Notes: a model not told the origin generated them from the letters alone. DNA of 64,000 nucleotides from Anastatus disparis (GCA_017163975.1 JAFFSR010000279.1:993001-1057000), one strand, 5' to 3'; shown: positions 12,276 through 24,003, counted from the stretch's first letter. Made by a program: numbers and translations.

Positions 12276-13000
12276 TGCCGCTTGATTCGTTTCTTAATTG
12301 TTATAAACAAAGTGGCTGTAATTAAAAAAAAAATAATCTTATCTCGGCTCCTATTGGCTTTAGAGAGGTTTTTTTTTAAATCTTTGTTTCGAACTCAGCT
12401 ATAAGAATATTCAAATAGAAAAAGTTATAAATAAAGCCCCAGCTTAATTTATTTATAGAAAAACACCCTTTTTTTTAAAGTGTTATAAAAAATATTGCAA
12501 TATTATTTTCTCATTTGTTCTTAATAGAACATGAAAATTTGAACCTTAATGAAGAGTTTAAACCCTTCTGCAACTCAATATGATTATCCAAAAAAAAAAT
12601 TATAGCTATAAACATTATGCGTGTCGAGATAAATAAATAATAGGGAATATCTCAGCAACAAATTAATCAATTTGCTATTACAATCTTTCTTTTTGTTTGT
12701 ATTCATGAAGACTTCCTTTTAAAAGTTTGAAAATATTAAAAAAATTATTTTTGCAATAAATAATTGATATGCAAGAAATAGCCATTTCTTATGTTTTTTT
12801 TTAGCTTTTTTGCAATAACTAATTGACGAAAATAATCACGATACCACTTAAATTGTAGGTTTTTTTATTTTCTAATACTTTTATCAATTATTTTTTTTTT
12901 AAATGCATACGTTGCTTGAGAGAATCAAAAAACCCTTCACTCTCCTTCATATAAAAAATAAATTTCATACAAATCGAGTATATATATTTACAAATCACGT
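12276..13000. other. No gene recognised
   Basis: AT-rich, low-complexity runs of A and T. No reading frame above background. Confidence 0.45.
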
Positions 13001-13150
13001 ATGGGACCTATCTGGAGACATCCTCTATGAGATGAAAAAAAGGTTTTTTAAGATCGGTTCAGAAATGACGGAGTTTTAAGGTAGCAAACATAAAAAAAAA
13101 TTGAATTGAATTGAAAACCTCCTCTTTTTTTGAAGTCGGTTAAAAATATA
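13001..13150. repeat. Possible end of an old dispersed insect repeat
   Basis: The stretch containing AAGATCGGTTCAGAAATGAC and CCTCCTCTTTTTTTGAAGTC resembles a dispersed motif I associate with insect repeats. Only the motif is seen; no boundaries or target duplication were found. Low confidence. Confidence 0.25.
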
Positions 13151-14577
13151 GGGCTCTCGGTTTTTAAAAATGCTTATTACATTTACTATAATCATTTACT
13201 TAAAATTTGCATAATTGCGGTATGTCTTTTTTAATATCATCCTGACTCAAACCTTAATTACGATTAATTATGCTTTTTTCCGTAGTCTAGTAAGTTATAA
13301 TATAGCTAGTGGAGATGCATATAAAAATAGCATATTGTTACTTAAAAATACGAAACAGATTTCTCAAAATAGTCTATAAAAATACTTTCGCTCAAAAAAA
13401 ACCTATGATTTTACAACAATTATTTGCTTTTGAAAGTATTAAGTACAATTATAAAGAACTTAAGAGCATGACGAAGCTGCCCGCCTTCTAATAATATTTC
13501 CAATCCTAACTTATGACTAAACGATGCGTTAAATCGAGTTTTTTTGCTACAAAGGAAGAATTTGTAAGATTAAACTCTAGTGCGGGTAACTCAAGGAATC
13601 TACCAAAATATTATACATACAAAGTTATAATAAAAACTTTTAATGTATCGTATTTTAAGGTTAGGTCTGTCGAGTTTGATATCTAATTTCCGATCCAAGC
13701 TCATAAAAAAATAACAAGTCCAAATGATTTTTCATATTAACAAAAATTATTGTATTAATATAGTTTTAGTGCGGACAAGTCATTATATTTGTTTAATTTA
13801 TGAATTTAAAAAGATATTGATAAAATAAAAAAGCAAAACTCGATTGCTGCAGCTCCGACATCCCGTTAAGAATACATATGAAAATTCAGTCAGTAATTAA
13901 TAGCAATACCGAAAATATGTAAAATTGTTGGCAATAAGAGCTGTTACATCTGAGAAATAAAATTATTGAATTAACGACCTAATGATTTTAAAATTATGGA
14001 TTTAAACAAATTCTCATGTAATAAATTAAAAGAATGGATTGTAGAAAATATTTGTATGTAATATTTGAATCATGAACTTGATCCTGTTTTTATTAACAGC
14101 TGATTCAAGTCCCAAGTATTCCTAATATATTAAGGCAATCACATATATATATATATATATAGCTGTTGACTTTCTACCGAATTATATGTGTTATGAACTT
14201 AAAGCCTTATATTAGGTTATTTTTAATTTTCAAGTTAGTTTTCAAGTCTAAGTAGACCTCGTGCTTTCCCATTTTTTTGGGAAAAGCACAGGTCTGCTTA
14301 TTATTAGTTATAGTTAAATTATAATTTAGACCAACGAACAGGAAATTGTATTTTTCTCTGCTGGATTATTGTGTGTAAATGTGTGTAATGTGATGTAATG
14401 TTACCCGGGATGAATAAATAAATGAATAAATATCTCTTGTAAATAATAATGATAATTATTCTTTAAGCAATCAGGAAATGTTTTCTAACATCACAACATC
14501 TAATTGGCCGATGAATCTTATTTTAAATTATGATATCAAATTCTACATTATTAAATAGTTTTAAAAGTATAGTTAAT
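13151..14577. other. No gene recognised; short AT microsatellite
   Basis: AT-rich sequence with an (AT)n run at about 14143-14162. A small hairpin around the TTTTTTGGGAAAAGCAC region (14260-14300) and a GATGAATAAATAAATG tail near 14409-14430 could mark the 3' end of a non-LTR element, but no coding support is present. Confidence 0.35.
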
Positions 14578-15415
14578 TAGAGCTGCACAATATGATACGA
14601 TACCGATATTTTGATAAATTATTGATATCGAATCAAAAAATTATTTATTGTATTGCATCGATATTGCAATATTTTTTAGGAAATATTATAAATTATCGAA
14701 ATAAAAAATACAAAATCAATAATATTATTGACAGATCATTAAAACGTAATAATTTTTTACTTTTCATAAGCAAATTTATTTGTGAAAATTAAATGTGTAA
14801 TTTATAAAAATTTTATAGAAACATAGAAATGCCAATTTTCAAATTCAATGCAAATAACTATTCACTATATTATTGAACTTTGATAAATTAATTGAAAAAA
14901 CAATATTTAATTAAATGAAAATTTAATACTGGAAAATAGTAAGGAAATAATTTGGTATCAAAATAAAAACACTTAAAACCTGATTGAGTCAGAAAGTGAA
15001 ATTATAAACCCACTTCATATATATTTTCTATAAAAACTCTTTATCTATTGATTGATGCAAATAAGTTCTTTCAAACTCTCATATTCTAATAAACACCTTT
15101 TATTGGTTGCTACTAAAGCTGCTTCTGAAAAAAGTCTTTTGACTGACGTCAAAGTCTCTCTCTCTCTCTCTCTCTCTTGCCTTAATATACACGCACAATA
15201 CGCAGATAGTTCTATATCTTTAAAGTTTTGCACAAAAAAAAAACATGTCTTCAATAATTACTGTTTATATCCACTCATACATTTTAGAAATCGCTGTACA
15301 ATATCAATTTGTTTTATTCAATATCAATATTTTCGATAATATTAAGGCAAAAATATTGTAAGTACAATAATATCGTCAAATTCTCAAAATATAATTATCG
15401 TATCGTTATTGTTAG
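14578..15415. mobile_element. Possible hAT-type non-autonomous element
   Basis: The left edge TAGAGCTGCACAATATGATA and the inverse near 15390-15415 (CGTATCGTTATTG) share an imperfect terminal repeat with GATACGATA cores. The interior is AT-rich and non-coding with a CT microsatellite. The right end is obscured by the family B insertion at 15416. No target duplication can be shown, so this is tentative. Confidence 0.3.
15154..15178 (+). repeat. CT microsatellite
   Basis: Twelve or so uninterrupted TC dinucleotides. Confidence 0.9.
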
Positions 15416-16110
15416 CCCTATTGAAAATAATGTCGTCTTTGGACGTGTCTGGATTTGGAACAAAAAAAAACGTCTTTTAAAGACGTCTTTTTTATCAAAA
15501 TTTTAAAAATAATACCTACTAAAATGTTTCAAAAAAGAACGTACTTAAGCTAAAGTGTATATACTTGAAGTACGTAATTGAATTATGTATACTGATTTTC
15601 AACTGTGAATAAATCCGCAAAATTATAACCTCATATACCTGCATCTCAGAAATTTGGATAAGGGATTGCAAATGTAACTACTGAAAAAATTATTCGAATC
15701 GACTATTAATTCTGTCTTTGACTGTTAGGTGGCGTTTTTCTTAATACGCGAACTCCTACGAAAATTTTAGTGACGCGGGTATATAAGGTTATAACATTTC
15801 CAGTTAGTTCGCCCAAGTTTTTTGGTCTGCAGAGAGCTGATGCTTAGTTTGTTTCTGTCTTTCTTTAGGAAGATACCCTATTAAAAATAATAATGGTTTT
15901 TCAAGACGTCTTTTGTTGTATTGGGATTTGTAAATACACATCCAATGACATCTTTCAAAGACGTCTTCATATACACTTTAGCATAAGTACGTTCTTTTTT
16001 AAAACATCTTAGTAGGTGTTATTTTTAAAATCTTGATCTCTGTCTTTAAAAGACGTCTTTTTTTGTTCCAAATCCAGACACGTCCAAAGACGTCATTATT
16101 TTCAATAGGG
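15416..16110. mobile_element. Family B foldback MITE, copy 1
   Basis: A 695-bp element from CCCTATTGAAAATAATG to CATTATTTTCAATAGGG. The ends are inverted repeats extending through GTGTCTGGATTTGGAAC. The arms carry the palindrome GACGTC, usually AAAGACGTCTTT, about five times. The flanking dinucleotides are AG at 15414-15415 and 16111-16112, consistent with a 2-bp target duplication. A second copy lies at 22736-23508. No coding capacity. Confidence 0.87.
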
Positions 16111-16112
16111 AG

Positions 16113-17179
16113 GATGAGTATTGTATCGGTATCGTATTGAAATCAATAAATGTATAATCTTCATGGTACAGTCAACGGAAACATATTCTATGATAGTTCT
16201 TTTTCTGTGATTTTAAAATAATGTGATATTACTTGATGATTCCGTTAGTCCACTTATTTTTATTGGTTAAATTTTAAATGTGGAAAAAAGAATTATCATT
16301 GAATATGTAATATTCAAGTGTACATGCTACAAGCTAATGCATTTCTTTTCTTAAAATTCTGCAATGAAATAAGATAGTCAAAATTTATGACTACAGGTGT
16401 AGTATCCGTTTTACATCTCCTTAAATGAATATATCAATTAAAATAAATGTGGTTAAAAAAAATTTATATGTTAAAACACATTTAAATGTCAATAAAAAAA
16501 TATTATTTTAATATTAAATAAATATTTGTTGAAAAGTCAATTTTTTAGTCAATTTATGAATAAAAAAAAAATTAATGTGTGAATGTATCCTATAAAAATT
16601 AAAATTAAAAACTAAATTGAAAAATAAATACTAGATATACCACCTTAAGTTTCTTGAAAAATTTATGACTGCAATATTTTTTTATAACTAAAGTCATTGC
16701 TTGTTATGTATGGCGATGTGTACATGCAAATTAAAACAGATTACTCATTTTCTAGAACAAGAAAAAAACTAAAATGAGATTTATTTAATTAAAATAATCT
16801 AAAAATATTCAATATTCAACATAAATAGAAAATTCACAAGGATAACATCTGAATACTGAACGTCAGTGCACAATAAATATAAATGATTCGGGCAGCTCTA
16901 GTAGCTCCGTGAAGTTATCAAATTAGTGCGGGTTTTATAAAAATAAAATATATAAAAATTGCGTTTTCTTTTGCAATAAATGTTAAAACTCGTTAAAAAT
17001 TTGCCTTATGCACTGTTTCGTAAGAAAACTATAATTTTGCAGAATAAGTAAAAATTATTTTAAAATTTAGTTCCTACAAGAACGCAATTAATATTGCTTC
17101 AATTATAAGGAAAACTTATTATTTTTCTTATTGCTATAAATAATAAATGCATGATACTTTAGATTGTAATTCATAGACC
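16113..17179. other. No gene recognised
   Basis: Strongly AT-rich; no reading frame, repeat or RNA signal seen. Confidence 0.45.
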
Positions 17180-17320
17180 TAACTCAAACAACGTCTTAAC
17201 TTAAGCAAGAAAGTTACTTGAGTAGCGTTTATAAATTTAAACAGATATGTTAAACGTTACTCAAGTAACAACTTTGTTTGAGATGTGACGTTGCTTAAGT
17301 TTATAAATTCCAACCTCAGT
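17180..17320. repeat. Short imperfect palindrome
   Basis: AACTTAAGCAA and GTTACTTGAGTAGCGTTTA on the left pair with the inverse on the right (TAAACGTTACTCAAGTAAC and TTGCTTAAGTT). It is about 140 bp and probably a small foldback element, but its ends are not sharply defined. Confidence 0.6.
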
Positions 17321-17331
17321 CTATTCTCTGA

Positions 17332-18833
17332 CACCGTGGTCCTCGAGTAATTTTGACCGTTAAGTTTTTGCACCTCAGATTTTCCTTTTGTATATAATTC
17401 TAGGCATATTGAGGTTCAAATTCCAACAAAAACCAAAATCGAAGAAGAAGCACTTTTTTATTCATTCAAATTTTATTTTTTTGTTTTTTATAAAAAAAAA
17501 ATTTTTATTGGTAATTTATAAATTAATATAAAATGCCGTTTTCAAATATAATTATAAATTATTTACATATTTTAAGTAAATATTAGTGTAAAAATATTCC
17601 GGGAAATCTAAAGTTATGTAACATTGTAAGCATAAAGTTAAAATTAAAATTTATTGTAAAACATTATAGTAATAAAGACTATGACAAATGATACGTTTTT
17701 AAATCATTTAAAGTCGGCACTTGAAGTAATTGTGATCAGTAAATATTGAATATTAATATTTTATAAGAATACTGCATGTATTTTTGATACGTATTTCAAT
17801 AATACCAAAAGTACAATTTATACGTAAAAGATTGTATTGAAGAAAATGGAGACCTAGGTTTCTACAGCGAACAGGCTACGGATGCGGCCTATTATGATTT
17901 TCCTGCAACACGGGCTGAAACAAAGTATCATAAAATGATTTAATATATACAGATATACATACAGATAATAATATATACATAGTTTTTACTAAAGTTACGT
18001 ACAGTGAACTGTATTCGCACACTACTCTTAATAATTTATTTGTATAATTGGAATTATTTTAAGATACTTTATATTGGCCCATGTTACAGAAAAATCAAAA
18101 TGGACCGCTCTCATAGCCTGTTCGTTGTAAAAACCTAGACCTCGATTTTCTTTAATACCATCTTTTACATGGAAAATGTAGACATTGTTAAAGGTTTTTC
18201 TTGGATAACAACCATGTAAGTTGTGGTTTAAAATATCAAAGTTTCGTGAACATTACAAAGTCCGTATGCTAAACCACAAGTTACACGGTGGAAATCTGAA
18301 AAAAAACCTCTAAAAATGTCTAACATTCACCGTGAAAGCTTTGAATCCAAACATGGAAAATGTACTTTTGATGTTACTGAAATACCAAAAGTACCGGCAG
18401 TGCTCTTATGGAAAATTAATACACTGCATCTTCTACTTACAATTAGTTCAAATGACGTCTTTAGATAATTTAAAAACGTATCATTTCGCACAACTTTTAT
18501 CACTATAATGTCTTTTAAAAAAATCTTTATTTTAACGTTATACTTACATTTTTACATAACTTTAGATTTCCCAGAATATATTAACACTAATATTTGCTTA
18601 AAATATTTAAATAATTTATAATTATATTTTAAAACGGCATTTTAGAATTAATTTATAAATTACCAATCAAAATTTTTTTTTATAAAAAATAAAATTTGAA
18701 TTAATAAAAAAGTGCTCATTCTTCGATTTTGGTTTTTGTTAGAAATGGATCCTAAATGTGCCTAGAATTATAACCAAAAGGAAAATCTGAGGTACAAAAA
18801 CTTCACGGTCAAAATTACTCAAGGACCACCGTG
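17332..18833. mobile_element. 1.5-kb foldback element with very long arms
   Basis: The left end CACCGTGGTCCTCGAGTAA is the inverse of the right end (TTACTCAAGGACCACCGTG). The pairing continues inward past AGATTTTCCTTTTG, the AAAATGCCGTTTT block and CTAGGTTTCTACAGCGAACA at about 17855, opposite 18120-18150. Arms are roughly 650 bp around a short loop near 18000. The right arm is lengthened by a nested insertion at 18181-18350. No protein and no clear target duplication were found. Confidence 0.85.
18181..18350. mobile_element. 170-bp nested palindromic insertion with 14-bp duplication
   Basis: The segment is bracketed by ACATGGAAAATGTA at 18167-18180 and 18351-18364. The opposite arm of the host palindrome (17800-17830) runs through the equivalent position without it. 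The insert is itself palindromic: GTTGTGGTTTA pairs with TAAACCACAA, and AGACATTGTTAAAGG with the inverse at its other end. Confidence 0.7.
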
Positions 18834-19464
18834 CTGTATATCACGAATGCTGAAATCAGATTGGACGAAATAGAAGTTATGTCATAGAACAGCTAATCAG
18901 AGATATTTACAAAAGAACATATGAATTTGTCTGCGAATTTCAAACTAAAAACAGAAATGTTAAAAAAATTACTTAACATTATTCTAGCGAGATTCTTTTA
19001 TTGTAAAAATGAAATATTTTTTACTTTCATAAAGGAATAATTTAATCAACAATGTTATTTCTTAATTATAATGTTGCTAATCAACGTGATATAACTTTTA
19101 TTTCGCTCCATATAAACATAGAAAATAAAATTTGACGGCATGGAAAAAATAATTTAAGAAATAAATTAAAGAATTTATCTATTAAATTAAAATAATGAAT
19201 TATTAAGAAAAAAATTAAAAAATTAATATAGTTATTATACATAGGTTCTTTCAGGAATAATTCATTGAATTAATTCTACAATATTACAAGAATTATTTTT
19301 GAAAGAAGTAAGAGGAGACATAGCATTATTAAATTAAAAATATTACAAAAATTATTATGTACATAATTAATTATATTACGTGATTTTATAGTACACAACA
19401 TGTGTAGTATACGCGCCAAAACTTGTAGAGTAACTTTGATTGGCTATTTCTATGACGTCGCTCT
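18834..19464. other. No gene recognised
   Basis: AT-rich sequence leading to the target site of SINE family 1 copy b. Confidence 0.45.
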
Positions 19465-19476
19465 ATTCCGTCTCAT

Positions 19477-19824
19477 CTAGAGAGAGCGCGGTAACGTAAT
19501 GAATAGAGCTCTTGCCTTCAACGCGAAAGGGGTTCGAATCCTGGCCAGATTCCTCTAACTTTTTTTCGAAAGAAAATTAGTGTATGTGCCATTTATATCG
19601 CGATTCTTAAAAAATCCGATCTCATTGGGTATCGGTTGATTGTTGGTCACAAAAGTGGCTGACCATCCATCGGTAGTTAAAGTTTTCGGTATGGTGGGTC
19701 TGCAGTCTAGCCTGATGTAATGTGTTAAACGAGAACCGGGCTAGGCTCCTTCGACATCACCATATGAAAAAGGTTAACATATAGAGAATAATATCCTTTA
19801 TATATTAATCTTTTAAAAAAAAAA
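19477..19824 (+). mobile_element. tRNA-derived SINE, family 1, copy b
   Basis: Plus-strand copy with a tRNA-like head (A-box region GGTAACGTAATGA, B box GGTTCGAATCC), the same body as copy a (CCATTTATATCGCGATTCTT) and a short A tail. It is flanked by a 12-bp duplication, ATTCCGTCTCAT at 19465-19476 and ATTCCGTCTTAT at 19825-19836, with one mismatch. Length is 348 bp. Confidence 0.9.
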
Positions 19825-19836
19825 ATTCCGTCTTAT

Positions 19837-20700
19837 ATAATTTAGCCTAATGGTCCATATTTATGTACCCCACCTCTTGAAAAAACTTTTTCTAAATAAC
19901 TAGATAGAGATTCGGTCCAAAAAAATTTCCAAAAAGGAATTGTTTTATACGTCAAAAATTACTCTCAGTTAAATTTTTTTTGCACTTTCAAGCAGGTAGA
20001 AATGACCTGTGCTAATTTAAAAATGCGAAAAAACGTTATTTTCGGAAAAATGACCACATTTAAACAGCTGTATCTCAGAATCAAGGGCACGGATTTTAAT
20101 TTATCAGGTCGCGTTTTAAAGGTGATGCCAAAGCCTATATCGATCTGTTAGAAAGTTCTAGGCTTATTAGTGTAGATTTGGAAATCATCTGAAAATAATC
20201 AAATTTTCTTATTTTCCGTCTCACTAATATGTGGGGTTCTAAAAATTTTTTTATAGAAGCTAGAAGTGAAGACAAAAAAAATGACACCTGTTTAATTTAA
20301 ATCGACTCACAGATCTTGGAGATATCAATTTGCAAAAATAGGGCAAAATGGGCCGTTTTTTTGCATACTAATTGCGTTTTCTGGGGTTCCGGGGACGCTA
20401 TATGGCTGAAAATTTGCAGAAAGTATTTTTTTTAAGGTACAATAACATACTAAAATTGGAGAGAAATTGCCAGATCCCCCCCCACACACAAAACTCACCG
20501 GAAAGTAAAAAAATTACTCATATATATACATATATTTAAATTTAATTTCATATAGTCATAGTCTATACATAATCGTATATATAAATATACAGACGAAATT
20601 TTCTTAGGAAAAGATCGAAGTTTTAGAATTTTTAAAGAAAGCTTATTTTGTTATGCGAAAGAAGTGATTGCAATGACAGTTCTGCACAAAGTCAAGTTAT
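19837..20700. other. No gene recognised
   Basis: No reading frame, palindrome or array was noticed. A C-rich run (CCCCCCCCACACACA-like) lies near 20475. Confidence 0.45.
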
Positions 20701-20711
20701 AAGTCTCAAAT

Positions 20712-20904
20712 CAAGCCTGTCTGTGGCTTAGTCCGTAGAACGTTGGATTCGTAATCTCGAGATTTCGAGTTCGAATCCCGCTTCCGGCTGAATCATACAA
20801 GCACCACTGTACGTTACATGTACTTTGTTCATAAACACACTTACGAGCTCCGTTGATGATTAGCATCGCAAAAATAGCATATCATAAATATAGCGACGAA
20901 AAAA
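20712..20904 (+). mobile_element. tRNA-derived SINE, family 2
   Basis: The head (about 20715-20789) has an A-box-like TGGCTTAGTCCGTAGAACG and a B box GAGTTCGAATCCC. The acceptor stem is degenerate, so it is not a working tRNA. An unrelated body of about 110 bp ends in a short A tail. An 11-bp target duplication, AAGTCTCAAAT, sits at 20701-20711 and 20905-20915. The body does not match SINE family 1. Confidence 0.8.
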
Positions 20905-20915
20905 AAGTCTCAAAT

Positions 20916-21429
20916 GGAACCGGTATAACATAACTGTAATCGCAACATATGTAACTGGTGCAAAGAATAAGTTACGTGTGAAATTTGTTTGCATATATTG
21001 AGTAGAACCGAGTATAACACAGTAGTAGGAGTGTAACATGTCTAACTAGGTGCAACGGTGACGCGCGAACGCTGGTTATACAGAGCCGAATGTGACATAG
21101 CTAGTGAGAGTGCATAACGGTGCAACTGAGTAAAACAATCGATTATGTGCAACTCTGGTCACATACGTAAGGAGTATATTGAATCGCATGTAACACATTT
21201 AAAAGTTTAAATATGAATCGAATTGTATAACATTGTCGAAACTATAATATCAATAAAATTTTTAATAAGGTTCAATTTAATTTATTTATCTAAAAAAATT
21301 ATTCTCGTGCGCGTTTGTGAATACTTATATGCATAATTATACTAATTAAAGGCGAGAAAGGTAAGTCCTGGAACGAGAAGCTGGTTTCCCAACAATAATA
21401 AATAATTTTTGTGAACTCAACGACCGAAC
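20916..21429. other. No gene recognised; weak GTGCAAC/GTAACA periodicity
   Basis: Motifs such as GTGCAAC and GTAACAT recur irregularly between 20940 and 21240. This may be a very decayed tandem array. No reading frame is supported. Confidence 0.3.
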
Positions 21430-21935
21430 CACAATTTACAAAATTGCTAAAAGAAGCTGAAATATTTATTTTTCACCGCCGCGAAAAGAAGCTTACAGAT
21501 TCATATTTTATCGTCGCTAAAAGAAGCTTACAGACTTATTTCTTAATGTCTCTTAAAGAAGCTAACAGATTTATTTTTGAATACTGCTTAAAAAAGCCTA
21601 CAGATTTATTTTTTATTGTAACTAAAAGCAGTTCACAGATTTATTTTTGATTGTTGCTTAAGGAAGTCTACAGATTCATTTTTCATTGTCATTAAAAAAA
21701 GCTTTCAGATTTATTTTCCACTGTCGCAAAAAAGGTCATATATTCATTCCTTACTGTCACTGAAGGAAGGTGACAGACAAAGGATCTCACAAATTTATTT
21801 TCTACTATCACCGCAAGAAGCTTACAGATTAATTTATAAACTTTGTGGAAAGGAGCTAACAGATTCATTTTCCACTGTTGCTAAAAGAAGCTGACATATT
21901 ATTTCTTCGCAGCTGCTAAAAAAGCTGAAATATAA
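21430..21935 (+). repeat. Tandem array, 35-bp unit, about 14 copies
   Basis: The core GCTTACAGATT repeats at 21491, 21526, 21561, 21596 and 21631, an exact 35-bp spacing, then continues with more divergence to about 21935. The unit reads roughly GCTTACAGATTTATTTTTCA then TTGTCGCTAAAAGAA. Confidence 0.85.
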
Positions 21936-22303
21936 TTTTTTTTGTGTAAGTTATATTTATAATAAGTTATTCAAATTTAATCAAAAATTTCCGTCCAGAC
22001 AATATTATTAATTTCATTTCTGTTTTCTAGATTATTTCCATAAAATATATTTGTAGAATTCATGCATCTTGATAAAGCTACGTTTAATCGACTATAAGAA
22101 AACAAAAGTTTTTCAAGGTGAATACTAACTTCGTTGAAACTTTGATCTTGTGATTTGTTTATAGTCATTGCTAAGCCAGCACTACAGAAAACTGTTTCCT
22201 ATATAATATGAATGTTATTATTAAGTATTTACTATAACATAATGTTATTTGTGGAGTGTACGTAATTTTTCCACATTTAATTTCTGTAAATATTATCGTT
22301 TAA

Positions 22304-22682
22304 GAGGAGGCCGTATAGCTCTGTCCTTGTCTAACCTAAATTTTCGTTATTATTAATAAATTAAATATTGTTATACAAAAGTAAGGGTATAGCCCAATAG
22401 ATTTCAGGACGAGCAAACGATCCTATTCTATAAAAAAATATCAAATTTCCATTAGTTTCCAAGTGAGGTCTGAAACGGAATAACAGCTATCAAATTCAAT
22501 TGTTTTTCCGTTTCAGACATCACTTGGAAACTAATGAAAATTTTATATTTTTTCGTAGAATAGGATCGTTTACTCGTCCTGAAATCTATTGGACTATACT
22601 CTTACTTTTGTATAACAATATTTAATTTATTAATAATAAGGAAAATTTAGGTTAGACAAGGATAGAGCTATACGGCCTCCTC
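22304..22682. mobile_element. TTAA foldback family D, copy 1
   Basis: A 379-bp near-perfect palindrome from GAGGAGGCCGTATAGCTC to its inverse, flanked by TTAA at 22300-22303 and 22683-22686. The arms pair over about 180 bp (GGTCTGAAACGGAA near the centre). TTAA duplications are typical of piggyBac- or Kolobok-type transposases. No coding sequence. Confidence 0.9.
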
Positions 22683-22735
22683 TTAAATACTGTGTGTGTA
22701 CATTTTTTAAATTTTCAGTCTTGTTTCGTTACATA

Positions 22736-23508
22736 CCCTACTGAAAATAATGACGTCTTTTAAAGACGTCTTGAAAAGACGTCATTGGACGTGTCAGGAT
22801 TTGAAACAAAAAAAGACATCTTTAAAGGACGTCTTTTTTATCAAGATTTTTTTAAAAGTACCTACTAAAATGTTCCAAAAAAGTAGCTACTAAAATATTT
22901 CAAAAAAGAACATATTTAAATTAAAGTTTATATACTTGAAGCACGTAATTAAAGTATGTACTGATTTTCAACTTTGATCAAACACGTAATATTGCAAAGT
23001 TAAGAAAAACGGCACCTAATAGTTAAAAACGTAAGTACTGAAAAAATTATTCAAATCGACTATTAATTCTGTCTATGACTGTTAGGTGGCGTTTTTCTTA
23101 ATTCTGCAAACTCCTACAAAAATGTCATTGACGCAGATATATAAGGTTATAACATTTCGAGTTTGTTCGCTCAAGCTTTTTGGTCTGCGGAAAGCCGATG
23201 CTTATCTTGTTTTTTATCTTTCATTAAAAAGATATCCCTATTAAATATAATGACGCCTTTTAAAGACGTCTTTTCTCGTATCAGGATTTGTAAATACATG
23301 TCCAATGACGTCTTTCAAAGACGTCTTTATATACACTTTAAGTACATTATTTTTTGAAACATTTTACTATCTACTTTTCTGGAACATTTTAGTAGGTGCT
23401 TTTTTAAAAATCTTAATAAAAAAGACGTCTTTTAAAGACGTGTTTTAAAGACGTCTTTTTTTGTTCTAAATCCTGACAGGTCCAATGACGTTATTATTTT
23501 CAATAGGG
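22736..23508. mobile_element. Family B foldback MITE, copy 2
   Basis: 773 bp from CCCTACTGAAAATAATGACG to TTATTATTTTCAATAGGG, flanked by TA at 22734-22735 and 23509-23510. About nine GACGTC palindromes lie in the arms. The interior is similar to copy 1, sharing CTGTTAGGTGGCGTTTTTCT and ATATAAGGTTATAACATTTC. Confidence 0.88.
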
Positions 23509-23584
23509 TAGTCCATCGTTCATAATGATATTTCTTATAAACATCACTATTGCTTTTACCTTTAATTTTAATTCATCGACTGGT

Positions 23585-24003
23585 AAGCCTGATGTCGAGG
23601 GAGCCCAGCCTGAGGGGCTATTCAAGTAGCGATACATATGTATGTATCGTGACGATATGTATGGGGAAGAGAATAAAAAGTATGCGCGCGCATACATACA
23701 GCGTGATACATACATATGTATCACTGCTTGAATAGCCCCTCTGGTACCCGTTTAACACATTACATCAGGCTAGACTGTCAGATCCACCATACCGAAAACT
23801 TTAACTACCGATGGATGGTCAGCCACTTTTGTGACCAACAATCAACCGATACCCAATGAGGTCGGATTTTTTAAGAGTCGCGATATAAATGGCACGTACG
23901 GTAATTTTTTTTTCAAAAAAAAGTTAGAATTACCTGGCCAGGATTCGAACCCGTGCCTTCCGCGTTGAAGGCAAGAGCTCTATCCATTACGCCATCACGC
24001 CCC
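23585..24003 (-). mobile_element. tRNA-derived SINE, family 1, copy c (interrupted)
   Basis: Read on the minus strand, the tRNA-like head at about 23940-24003 (B box GGGTTCGAATCC) and the body match copies a and b. The distal part is split by a 128-bp MITE at 23613-23740. The remainder, GATGTCGAGGGAGCCCAGC, continues on the far side. The A tail and target duplication are not clear. Confidence 0.85.
23613..23740. mobile_element. 128-bp hairpin MITE inside a SINE
   Basis: The ends AGGGGCTATTCAAG and CTTGAATAGCCCCT are inverted, followed by GATACATATGTATGTATC and its partner. It is flanked by CTG on both sides (23610-23612, 23741-23743). Deleting the insert plus one CTG restores alignment with the other SINE copies, so the target duplication is CTG. 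Confidence 0.85.

Noticed and set aside
15052..15506. Overlapping frames of 65-95 codons
   Set aside because: They span a CT microsatellite and transposon ends, with no protein similarity that I recognise.
20715..20789. A working tRNA gene
   Set aside because: The acceptor and T stems pair poorly, and the sequence is the head of a unit with an A tail and target duplications, so it is a SINE.
23500..23735. Overlapping 61- and 74-codon frames
   Set aside because: They cover a hairpin MITE nested in a SINE and a family B end.
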